64,000 nt of DNA. Origin: Otatea glauca (lineage: Eukaryota; Streptophyta; Magnoliopsida; Poales; Poaceae). Positions 34,440 through 44,597 of this stretch are shown here, one piece after another. The number at the start of each line of letters is the position of its first letter. Position 1 is the stretch's first letter. The position numbers were made by a program, and so were the translations under genes. The notes beneath the pieces were generated by a model that was not told where the DNA came from, searched no databases, and was given only the letters and a program-made list of their open reading frames with translations. The DNA lies in assembly GCA_036346275.1 (NCBI GenBank), contig CM070723.1:28960176-29024175 (forward strand), written 5' to 3'.

Positions 34440-35190
34440 TGCCAAAATTCGATTGAAACTAAAGTGATCAAAGCATTTTGTGAAAATTATGGAATGAAAG
34501 TAAAGTTCTAAAAGCTTTTAAAAATTTCAAATGAAATCAAGTGCTAAAGGTTTTTCAAAAATATAGAATGAAACTAAATTGCTAAAAGCATTTTTAAAAA
34601 TTCAAATGAAATCAAGTGCTAAAAGCATTTTTAAAAATTAAATGAAATCAAGTGCTAAAAGTTTTTCAAAAATATAGAATGAAACTAAATTGCTAAAAGC
34701 ATTTTTTAAAATTTCAAATGGCGAAGTGCTAAAAGTTTTTTCAAAAATATAGAATGAAACTAAATTGCTAAAAGCATTTTTAAAAATTTGAAATGAAATC
34801 AAGTGTAAAAGGTTTTTCAAAAATATAGAATGAAACTAAATTGCTAAAAGCATTTTTAAAAATTCTAAAATGAAATCAAGTGCTAAAAGCGGTTTTAAAA
34901 ATAGAAATGAAATCAAGTGCTAAAAGTTTTTCAAAAATATAGAATGAAACTAAATTGCTAAAAGCATTTTTTAAAAATTCTGAAATGAAACTGAAGTGCT
35001 AAAAGTTTTTTCAAAAAATATAGAATGAAACTAAATTGCTAAAAGCATTTTTTAAAAATTCTGAAATGAAACTGAAGTGCTAAAAGTTTTTTCAAAAAAT
35101 ATAGAATGAAACTAAATTGCTAAAAGCATTTTTTAAAAATTATGAAATGAAACTATAGTGCGAAAAGCACTCTTTAAAAATTATGAAATT
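34440..35190. repeat. Tandem array, ~39-bp monomer, in CACTA-F
   Basis: About 18 copies of a ~39-bp monomer of the form GAATGAAACTAAATTGCTAAAAG plus a T/A-rich tail. Alternating variants (AAATTGCTAAAAGCATTTTT and AAGTGCTAAAAGTTTTTTCA) make a ~78-bp higher-order unit. Spacings between GAATGAAACTAAATTGC occurrences are mostly 75-81 bp, with two at ~111-115 where an extra monomer is present. The array ends in the internal repeat block. Confidence 0.85.
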
Positions 35191-35520
35191 AAACTGAAGC
35201 GGTTTGAGAAAAGAACCGCTTCTAGAGCGCAACATTCAGAAACGGTTGGTAATAAGAACCGCTTCTAGAACGCAACATTCAGAAGCATTTTTAGAAAAGA
35301 ACCGCTTCTAGAGTGGACTATTCAGAAACGGTTAGTAACACCAACCGCTTGTAGAAGTCATCCCTCTACAAGCGGGTCGATCTAAATTCGCTTATAGAGA
35401 TATTCTACAAGCGGTTCGTTCTACGAACCGCTTGTAGAAGTCATCCCTCTACAAGCGGTTGGTTCTAAAACCGCTTGTAGAGATTTGCTACAAGCGGTTG
35501 GTTATTAGAACCGTTTGTAG
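35191..35520 (+). repeat. CACTA-F internal repeat block, two motif types in sequence
   Basis: The left half has AGAAGCGGTT / AACCGCTTCT pairs, as at the element's left end. The right half has ACAAGCGGTT / AACCGCTTGT pairs, as at the element's right end (40185-40449). The block directly precedes the TATA box of the second gene. Confidence 0.88.
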
Positions 35521-35532
35521 AAGTGCTCCCTG

Positions 35533-35874
35533 TATAAATTTGAAACGCCCCTCCCTTTTCTCACACCCGAAATTTTCTAAGTCCCGGTCGACCCCCCCCC
35601 CGCGAGCCGCTGCAGCTCTGTCTCTCTCCGACCGCCGCCGCCGTCGCCTCCGTCCAGACCCCGCGTCGCCGTCCTCGTCGACGCCGTCGACCTCCTCCGC
35701 CACCTCTCCGACTCCTACTCACCACCTCGCCGACGCCAGTCCACCCGTGTGTGCTAGTTGCCCTCGTCGCCGCCGTCACTCCACCCCGGCCGCCGAAGCC
35801 TTCTCTACCACCCCGCCGACGCCTACTCTGCCACCAAAGTGCCGCCACACCGCCGTCCACCCAGGAGGACTGAG
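35533..35874 (+). promoter_or_regulatory. CACTA-F second-gene promoter and GC-rich leader
   Basis: TATAAAT (35533-35539) comes just after the repeat block. A CT/CG-rich leader of about 320 bp ends CTGAG before a GTATTT donor (35875). The intron ends TAGTAGAG (36345) at an ATG. The Pro/Arg-rich open frame over the leader (35459-35908) is not a credible protein. Confidence 0.55.
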
Positions 35875-36345
35875 GTATTTGAGTGCACGCGTCGTCCTCC
35901 CTCTCTAGTTAATTTGCCCACCACATGTTGGTGAAATGCCCACAAGTGTCGTGCTTGCTTGAAATTTTAATTCTAAATTAAACCAAAATGTATATTTTTC
36001 ACTTAGTATGGAATTACAGAACAATGCATATTTTCTTTTTATTATTTTGTTGTTTTTTATTTAATTTTGAATTTCAGTTCTAGTTTAGGATTTGTATATT
36101 AATTTAACACGGTCAATGTTGCACATTTACTTTTGACACATAGTCCCCTGTGTGTATGTTCTTGGTGTATTTCTTGTTCTTGTGTCCACGAGTTCGTGTT
36201 TGATCCTTGGGCTAGTTCCAACACGCCGTAGTACTTAATGCTTGCTGTAGAAATTTATGTAATAATATGCTTGTGTTGTAATCTGTAATATGGTTGTTTC
36301 AAAGTAATATGATATTTATGTCAACATTTTTGCGAATTAGTAGAG

Positions 36346-39300
36346 ATGGCGCAACCGTGACGTGGTGACCCTACTTTCGATGAGGAGAACAGTTCTCGTT
36401 GGACTCCATCGCTACCGGGTACCATCGAAGGTGATGGTAACGCCGCATTGCCATTGGGGCTAATGGTGGTTCCGTGAGGCCGCTGAGGCTGCGGTGATGA
36501 AGCCATTGACGCTGGAGCCACCGAGTCCGATAACACCGTTCCGCCAGATGAGGTACAGCGTAAGAATATAATCCCCGTAGACATGTTAATTAATCGCAAT
36601 TCATTAATATAATACACTCTGACACGTTTGTACATATGTTTATGTATTTCAAGCCCCGTGCATCGAGCAACCAATCCAAGCATCGGGGACCTAACAAGAA
36701 GCCGTCCACGAAGCATGTGTTTACCGATGTTAACAACGAAGGGATGCCGGTTGCCCCTCTTTTAGCAGTTGGGCCGTACAACAACGCTTGCGGTTACCAC
36801 GTGAGGGATCACGTCCCAATTAGCATCAGAAAATGGGCCGATGTTCCTCAAGCTAACAAGGACTCGCTCGCAAGATATTAAGGAAAATTTCACATTTCCT
36901 CAAGGGTCCAAGACAAGGCCAAGAAATTTACTTTGAAGAAGATGGCAACAATGTTTGGGCTTGAAGACGTCTCTCACCGCAAGTACGTGCGTAGGGAGAA
37001 AGACCCGACTTCAACCAATTTCCTAAGTTGGCGGATCACTGGGAAGCATTCGAGGAGTTCAAGCTGTCAGCTGAGGGCCAGGCCGCGAGTCAGAAGAACA
37101 AGGCCAATTCACAGATGAAGAAATACCACCACCATCTTGGCACCGGTGGTTACATCAAGGCTGTACCAAAATGGGAGAAGCGGGAAGAAGAATTAATGGC
37201 GAAGGACGCCACACGGCTACCGCTCAGGGAACAGCGCCGCGCAATTGGTTCATGGGTCATGGGGAGTCTTTGGATGACGGCAGTTTGGTGATGGCACCAG
37301 AGTACAAGAGGTGGCCAAAGGATTGTACAAGCCGTTGAGCGCCTCGGCGTGTACATTGGTGCCGACAGGAGAATGACGAGCTAACACATGCCCTTGAAAA
37401 CCCCGAGCACCTGTGACGGACACGAGGTATGGGCAAGCCGACGCCGTGGAAGTATGGTTTCGCTAAGGACGCACATACGCATGTGAGCCGGCATAGAAGC
37501 AAATCAAGAGAATCACGTAAAGTGTACCAATTGGAACAAGAGCTCGAGCAACCAAAGCTAGCATCGCGACATAGTTGCGCAACAAGTACAAATTGCCCTC
37601 AAGAAGCTTCAAGGACTAGGTCCGAGCAATCACCGGACGCCGTGATCGACCCCTCCGCGCGGCGAAGTAGTCGCGCTTCCATCGGGCCCCAGCGGACACC
37701 TTGCTATCCCGTTATCCCGTGGATGACATAAGGGTTCGCCGCCGATGTGAGCTGCACGCTGATGCGCCGTAACCTCTCCATCAAGGTGGCTTACGGCATG
37801 GCATATCCGGTGGAGTGGGCCGATGTTCCATCGCAACGAGATACCCCGGGTTACTCAAAGGTCGCGGTGGAGGAGGTGCCGAGCGGATTTGAAGAACTTC
37901 ACTCGATATTGCCGAGGCAACGACGTGACCAAGCTTGGACAGCCCTCCACAATATCATCCTTTGCGCAAACGGTACATCATATTTCCATTTGCTATGGAC
38001 GCGTCATCTCCACCACAAAGAACCCATGCCTCCTCCAACGCCACCGCCACGCAATGCCTCGCCAATAAAACAGAGCGAAGCCCTACTCCACCACCGCCAG
38101 CCTCGTGTCTCCACCCGCCCACGCAGGCCCTACTCCACCACCAAAGATCTCAAACAAAAAGAACCCTCTAGGAAAACCACGCTCCACCATCTCCTCCGAG
38201 GAAGAAGCTCGATAATGAATGAAGGCTCCCCACCGCTCCCAAGAAGGCGGAGTCCACCGATCGGCCAAGGTAAAGGAACCTCCAAAGAGGGCATATGATA
38301 TGAATAAGGAGGAGAGTGACGCGGTCACTAAAGCGTAGTGGCTGCACACTTCGCAAAAAGAAGGTAGAGCCAAAGGTACCAATCGATCCAAAAGCGGCAG
38401 AACACTTCGCGACATGCCGCAAAGCATTTATGCTGTGCCGGCCCAACTATGAACGGACAATAATTAAGGCTACACGTAAGAATAAACGTGGTCGGCGGCG
38501 GCGGCAAAGAAGAAGAAGAGAGACTAAGATCGGAGAACCTCGAGAGGTTTATGAAGGAGGCGGGACTCGGGCCCACACCGCAGCTCTTGGATTAATAGAT
38601 GATATCCCAATGGCAACAAAGGTCGATGGCAATTTCGTTGGGCCGGAGCCGATTGACCCAAATGAGATAAAAGATCGCCAACCAAGATGCGGCAATTTCA
38701 CGAATGGTACATGGCAGAGTCCGCCAAGGAAGAACGATGTTCCTCCGTATCAAAGAAGATGATTTTTATCGCGGGACAAGCACCATATGGCTCGAACTTG
38801 ACGACTTATACAATATTTACCATGCCGACTCCATCAACGTGTCTCTCATGAGCTGCTGGTGCCTGTAAGTGTCAAGCTCATACCTTTACCGTGTGCTTCC
38901 TCGTACAATAAAATTGCAACTATTAAACTTATACCTTTCTATGTAGAATGGAGATACAACGATGTAGAAAAGAGAATATCTTCAACGTGGGCTTCATTGA
39001 CCCAGAGATTGTTAACGAGTTCGTCTTTGGATACAACCGAAAGGATCTTGAAGATTACATTCTCGATGCATTCTTGGGACAGCACTACAAACCGTACATA
39101 CTTCTGCCCTTCAACTTCGAGTACGTATATATATAACCTCTCGTTCTTATATTTTCCAAGGCATTTATAATACTACTAGCTAGTTACATATATGTTGCAA
39201 TACATGAATAGGTTTCATGGATCCTTCTTGTCATCAAGCTTGATAGCGGCGGATCATTGTTCAAGACTCAAAAGGACTCGGTGAAAAATATCAATTTATC

Positions 39301-39770
39301 ATTGACACTCGAGCGGTATATAGCACATATATATACGATAGTTTTCCTTATTATATATATTGAAATACCTTGCTAATTCCAACTCGATAATTACCATTCA
39401 TACTAACGCATCACACGGGACATTCATGCGGTTTCAAAGAAGCAACAAGGAGATTTCGAGAACGAATTTGATGTACAATTAAGCACTCGAGTACGATTAA
39501 AGAATATTAATATGCCGTAACAGTTTTTCATCCCAATAATCGTGTTCTTTTCAAATTTCATCGCAGGTTCTACAACAGACGGTGGAAACAACCTATGTGG
39601 CTATTATGTGTGCCACTATATGCAAAGTATTACCCACGGTGATGTGCCGACAACCAACGCCGAGGTAGTGTGCACATGTCAATTTCTTAGTACTTACACT
39701 TTAATAATTACATGTCCAGAGATTTATTTACCTCCGCTTTGTCACCCAACATCGATGTGCAAGACGTGAT
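36346..39770 (+). pseudogene. CACTA-F second gene: PF03004-like region plus Ulp1-type cysteine protease
   Basis: After the leader intron the ATG frame stops at once (codon 5), so the start is broken. At 36636-37290 a plant En/Spm transposase (PF03004)-like segment is readable across frames: RGPNKKPSTKHVFTDVN, HVRDHVPISIRKW, FPKLADHWEAFEEFK, and KANSQMKKYHHHLGTGGY. A Pro/Ser-rich linker follows (37950-38260), then a Ulp1-like C48 protease part: exon ending DVSLMSCW-type text with a GTAAGT donor (38866), exon 38947-39120 (NVGFIDPEIVNEF, YILLPFNF) and an exon from 39212. A one-base loss hits the expected His-Trp codons at 39213-39220. VQDSK keeps the Asp and GGNNLCGYYVC (39590) keeps the Cys. 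SUMO-type proteases of this kind are known in plant transposons. Confidence 0.75.
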
Positions 39771-40184
39771 CCCGCCGCACCGGGTTGCAAAGAATCCAAG
39801 AACAACTCATCGGCTTTATTGTCGATTTAGATTGTATCTACCAAAGCGAGTTCCACGCAAATGGTTGGAGAGATTGTCTCAAATAAGGACAGTGAATCGA
39901 CATCAACGTCGACCAAGGGCACAAAGAGCGACACACGCAAGAAATAAGCTTAAGATTCGCCTTTTATTCTTTGAAACTTGTAAAAGTGGCTTATTATTTC
40001 ATGTGTTCATCAACTTGTTCATTTTTAGTCGTAATTATCCGAATGAATACTCATGACTAATATATATATATATTTAAGTGTGTCAAAAAACTCATGAAGT
40101 TCTATTTATTTTAATTTTCAAAATCTATATCAAAACCCTTCCAAAACATATTCTATATTGAATATAATCAAACGCTACTGTTGT

Positions 40185-40449
40185 CAGACTCTTCACAAGC
40201 GCTTGGTAACTCCAACCGCTTGTGAGAGAGCTCTTCACAAGCGGTTCGTAACACCAACCGCTTTTGGAGAGAACCTCTCCACAAGCGGTTGGTAACTCCA
40301 ACCGCTTGTGGAAATATCGAACCACAAGCGGTTCGGGGAACCGCTTGTGATACCCGACGGGGTATCACTCCCGGTTGCTTACAAGCGGTTCTAAAACCGC
40401 TTCTGAAAGCGGTTTCGAACCGCTTGTGCATGCCCGATCCGCAGTAGTG
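40185..40449 (+). repeat. CACTA-F right terminal repeats (ACAAGCGGTT type)
   Basis: Pairs of ACAAGCGGTT and AACCGCTTGT, ending in the inverted terminus with GATACCCGACGGGGTATCA just inside it, itself a near-perfect palindrome (about 40349-40368). Confidence 0.88.
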
Positions 40450-40567
40450 TATGCGCCTGCTGGTCGTCAATGTCGGTGATGGTCTTGTGCTCACGGGGCG
40501 TCGGCCGGGCTGGAGCCACCATCTCCGGTGTGGTCCGACGTGCCGTGAAGGTCACCACGGTAACCAT
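40450..40567 (-). pseudogene. BAHD acyltransferase pseudogene, N-terminus
   Basis: On the minus strand from an ATG at 40567 the frame reads MVTVVTFTARRTTPEMVAPA, then TPREHKTITDIDDQQ, the standard N-terminus of grass BAHD acyltransferases (the VxPxxPTP and LSDIDDQ-type motifs). It runs into CACTA-F at codon ~39. Continuity with 29850-30149 is supported by the TAT duplication at both element ends and by matching strand and order. The upstream flank (40568-40637) is only 70 bp before CACTA-G begins. Confidence 0.85.
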
Positions 40568-40637
40568 CTACCGCACCCCGTTCCTGAATAGAGACTTTTT
40601 AGGATTTTACAATATAAAAATAACTAAATCGTTCTTC

Positions 40638-41190
40638 CACTACTACAGAATGGTACATCGCTATCGCTTCATCTGGGTCGGTTCTTAAATTTTTAGGAAA
40701 AAACGATTGTGATAAATGACTTAGAAAGGGTGTTAATAATAAATACTATCGGTTCTTATGTTAGAAGTGATTGTAATGTAGCACTGGGCACATAACAATC
40801 GGTTCTTATGTGAGAAACGATAGTGATGTGCAATATCATCAGTATCGGTTCTCACATAAGAAGCGATAGTAATGATCATGCGCATCACTATCGGTTCTCA
40901 CAAAAGAACCGATTGTGATGTGCAATCGTCATCACTATCGGTTCTTATATGAGAAGCGATAGTGATGATCATCACTATCGCTTCTCACATAAGAACCGAT
41001 AGTGATGTGCATGTAATCATCACTATCGTTTCTTATGTGAGAACCGATAGTGATGATATTGCACATCACTATCGCTTCTCACATAAGAACCGATAGTGAT
41101 GTGCATGATCATATTACTATCGCTTTTCAAGTGAGAACCGATAGTGATGTGTGTGCACATCATAATCGCTTCTTAAGTGAGAACCAATTG
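40638..41190 (+). repeat. CACTA-G left terminal repeats
   Basis: Long inverted pairs ATCACTATCGGTTCTTATG...GAGAAGCGATAGTGATG are repeated about ten times. The arms are longer than in the other elements, so hairpins would be strong. A TATA-like TTTATACCCC (41209-41219) follows. Confidence 0.87.
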
Positions 41191-41939
41191 TGACGTGTCT
41201 GTCTAGGTTTATTTATACCCCTCGGGCTGAACTCTCATCTGTTGTTGTTGTTCCAGAGGATATTTCTCCATCGCCACTTGAAAAAATAGCTCATATGTTG
41301 TGGTTAGAAGCAATAATTGGGTGAGAAAAATTGAAATCCACAAGGGTGGGTGTTAAGAGGGTAAATTTGAAACCTAGCATGAGGAGATTTTCCCTCATTT
41401 TGCAGAATTTGTGGTTTTTTTTTCAAAATGTGAGTATTCCTTCAAACCCCTTCAATTTTGCACTACGTAATTTTGATATGTTGCGAAGAAAGTTTCGGTT
41501 GCTATGTGTTTAAAATGTTTGTATTGTACATAACTGTAGTTTCGTGTTTGGAAATATTATGTGTACGTATCAAACTTTCACAATTTTTGTCAATTGATTG
41601 TGGTATGTAGCTACTTATTGCAAGAAAAAGAAGGCACTTTACATCAAATCATTTTTGGAAATTTTCAAAATACTTGAACTTTATTTGTAAAAGATTTGAC
41701 TTCTCTACTCTTTGAGCAAAAAATCATGTCTACAAAGTGAATTTAGGCTTCTTTTTCAATGCTAACTCTTTTTGCGAAAATCCTTTTTGGAAAAGACTTT
41801 TAGTATGACAAAATATGTTCGTGCAAAATTTCAAATAATTTCAATTATATTTGCAAAAGTTATGGCTTTTCACTCTTTGATCAGATATTTCTGCAAATTC
41901 AGACTTCATAGTTTGTTTGGAAAACAAATAGTGCAGTGA
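41191..41939. other. CACTA-G spacer
   Basis: Non-repetitive AT-rich DNA after a possible TATA and leader (CTCATCTGTTGTTGTTGTTCC at 41237). No protein is recognised. It could be the remnant of the first promoter of an ancestral two-gene element. Confidence 0.4.
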
Positions 41940-42680
41940 ACTACATTTGTGTCGGTTATATTAAAAAACCGATAGTGATACTGGAGTATTTGTGTCGGGT
42001 TTTTTATAAAACCGATAGTGATGTGGATGTATTTGTGTCGGTTTCTTTAAAAAACCGATAGTCATGTTCGCTTTTTGCTAAAAAACAATACTGTGCCATG
42101 GCAATTATTTGTGTTGGTTTTTTGAGAAAACTGATAGTGATATTGGAGATTTGTGTCGGTTTCTATAAAACAACCGATAGTGATGTTCTCTTTTTTTTGC
42201 TAAAAACATACAGTGGTATGCAATTATTTGTGTCGGTTTTTTGAAAAAAAAAGATAGTGATATTTGAGCATTTATGTCGGTTGTTTTCGAAAACCGATAG
42301 TGATATGGAGCGTATATTTGTGTCGGTTTCATTAATAAAACCGATAGTGATGTTCACTTTTTTTGGCTAAAAAACTTACAGTGGTATGGAATTATTTGTG
42401 TCGGTTTCTTCAAAAACCTGATAGTGATAATAGAGAATTTGTGTCGGTTTTTCGAAAAACCTGATAGTGATAATTTTCCATTTGTGTCGGTTTTTTTGGA
42501 AAAACCGATAGTGATAGTCATACATTTGTGTCGGTTTTTTGGAAAACCCGATAGTGATAATTGTGCATTTCTATTGGTTTTTTTGGAAAAACCGATAGTG
42601 ATAGTTACATTTGTGTTGGTTTTTTTAACCGATAGTGATAGTCTCGTAGTTGTGTCGGTTTTTTGAAAAATCGATTGTGA
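41940..42680 (+). repeat. CACTA-G internal repeat block
   Basis: About 15 units of TTTGTGTCGGTTTTTT paired with AAAAACCGATAGTGAT, spaced ~50 bp apart. It lies directly upstream of the GC-rich leader, as in CACTA-E (25690-26520, inverted). Confidence 0.87.
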
Positions 42681-42689
42681 TACATGTGT

Positions 42690-42982
42690 AGGCTGTTCCT
42701 TTTACTGCAAACCCGCGCGACTCCACTCTCCTAACCTTAGCTCTCGCGCGCCCCCATCGTCCTCGCCGACCCCGTAGGCCCCCGCCGCCCCTACTCCCCG
42801 ACGCCTCCCCTACTCCCCACACAGGCAGGACCTCCCCCGACGCCCCTACTCCCCACGACGCTGCCCTGACTCCACTCGCTGCCCCTCCTCCCGACGCCTC
42901 CCCGACTATCGTCGCCGGGACCTCCTTCCGACGCCGCCCCAACGCTGCCCCGGCTCCCGTCACCGCCCCGGCAGGCAACGTC
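42690..42982 (+). promoter_or_regulatory. CACTA-G GC-rich leader upstream of eIF2-gamma exons
   Basis: This is CT/CG-rich sequence beginning GCAAACCCGCGCGACTCCAC, with repeated CCCCGACGCC. A possible donor (GTACCC) lies at 42983. The Gly-rich minus-strand open frame here is a composition artefact. Confidence 0.45.
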
Positions 42983-43405
42983 GGTACCCAATTCCCTCCC
43001 ATCTCCCAATCCAATCCTCCTCTCCTACCTTTTTAAGAGGCAGATTCAATCTCTACTGGTGCATCTCCTCTTTCTTTTCCCCAATCTCTCTTATTTAATT
43101 TTCTTTTCCCCTGCAATTCTTCCACCAACTCGGTGCATTTGTCGATTCGCTCTCCCGGTAATCCAATTGATAGAGCTACTTCTTGTTGGCTTCGCAGGAG
43201 GATGCATGTGAGGTTTTATAACTAGGAAAACTCCAGTGAATCTTATTTACACTTTTGATTTGTGAACCATCAGTAACTTTTGTTTATGTTTTTTCTTTAA
43301 ATTTCGCCATGTCCTTTGGATAGTACTCAAATATTATGTGACATAATGCAAAGCAAGAACCTCCTGCTGTGGCATAATATTCTTCATCTTTATGTAACAC
43401 ATCAG

Positions 43406-44597
43406 GTACCATTGGTCATGTGGCCCATGGAAAGTCTACTGTTGTGAAAGCCATATCTGGAGTTCAGGTATCATTCGTATATTACAGTCACATTCTCTTT
43501 CCAAATTCTGAATCTGAATTATGTGTAGGCCTGAAAAGTATGTATCACATTTATCAATAACTGCTTGTGAGTTTTCCATATTACTCCCAACATGTGATGA
43601 TTAGGTGTGCACCTTTTGGTGCATGGATGAGTGAATTACAGAGAAATTTGAAATTTATGCTAGAAATACAGTGTAGATTTGTTTAAACTTGATTAAGAAA
43701 AGTTGTATGTGGGAATTAATTTGATATTACTATGAAGGAAAAATAAGGGCTGCTATTCCTTAAGGCACTACTGTAGTTCTTGCTTCTTTGTCTATGTTTG
43801 CTACGATGATTTCTAGACTGGTTAGTAACTGATGGTTGCTGAGGTGTTCAATCATGTGTCTCCAACATATCATCATTCTGTAGAACAAGATTGATCTTAT
43901 CCAGGAAAGTGCAGCGATGAACCAGCATGAATCAATCCAAAAATTCATCCAGGTCACTACTGTCCATCTCTCTTGTTATATAATACATTTCTTTTCTTTC
44001 ATGATTTGATCTCTTTTTTCCATCTGCTCAGGCACGATAGTGAAGGTGCTCCTGTGGTGCCAATATCCGCTTGGTGAAGTACAACATTGATGTGATCTGT
44101 TAATACATCGTGAAGAAAATCCCCATTCCTGAAAGGAACTTCACTTCACCTCCCAACATGATTGTTATTCGCTCCTTTGATGTTAACAAGCCTGGTTCAG
44201 AGGTTGATGAAATTAGGGGTGGTGTAGCTGGTGGCAGATCCTCGTGGTATGTAGATCTCACCATGGAATATAATACGATTGTCGTTGTTTTGTTTTCTCT
44301 TGTGGTAAATATGAACTGAATGGCAAGTCTTATTTACTGTGGTGTTCGAGGTGAACCGTAACATTGAAGTTCGCCCGCATTGTCATGAAGGATGAGAGTG
44401 GCAATACCAAATGCACCCCAATCTACTCAAGGATTGTCTCACTCTATGCTGAGCAAAATGAACTCCAATTTGCTGTGCTAGGAGGGCTTATTGGTGTGGG
44501 AACAACTATGGATCCAACTTTGACGCGTGTTGATAGGCTGGTTGGCCAGGTTCTAGGTGAAGTTGGGTTGCTTCCTGATGTATACGTGGAGCTTGAG
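43406..44597 (+). pseudogene. Captured eIF2-gamma gene fragment, four exons with introns
   Basis: Exon pieces 43406-43467 (GTIGHVAHGKSTVVKAISG, the GTPase P-loop), 43884-43953 (NKIDLIQES...QHESIQKFIQ, the G4 motif NKID), 44032-44246 (IPIPERNFTSPPNMIVIRSF, NKPGSEVDEIRGG) and ~44341-44597 (VKDESGNTKCTPIYS-like, IVSLYAEQNELQFAV, YVELE) match plant translation initiation factor 2 gamma in order. Donors after exons 1, 2, 3 and 4 are GT. Exons for the residues between P-loop and NKID are missing. Small indels break exon 3 at its start (GTIVKVLL in place of an Ala-Glu-Gly run) and end. Introns are kept, so capture was at the DNA level. Not functional as an eIF2 subunit. Confidence 0.9.

Larger units (their letters stand above)
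30150..40449 (+). mobile_element. CACTA-F: 10.3 kb CACTA transposon inside a BAHD gene
   Basis: The left end is CACTACTACAGAACTGGGCAT; the right end is CACTACTGCGGATCGGGCAT inverted. Flanking triplets are TAT on both sides (30147-30149, 40450-40452). In order it holds a left repeat block, TATA and leader, transposase relic, a tandem-repeat array, an internal repeat block, a second TATA and GC-rich leader, a second gene (PF03004-like plus Ulp1-like), and a right repeat block. Both genes contain frame changes or stops. Confidence 0.94.

Noticed and set aside
41940..42680. Regularly spaced repeats that could suggest a CRISPR array
   Set aside because: The units are paired inverted repeats with short, low-complexity gaps at CACTA positions in a plant genome; they are transposon subterminal repeats.
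42625..43014. Gly-rich minus-strand frame of 129 codons in CACTA-G
   Set aside because: Composition artefact of the CCCCGACGCC repeats in the leader.
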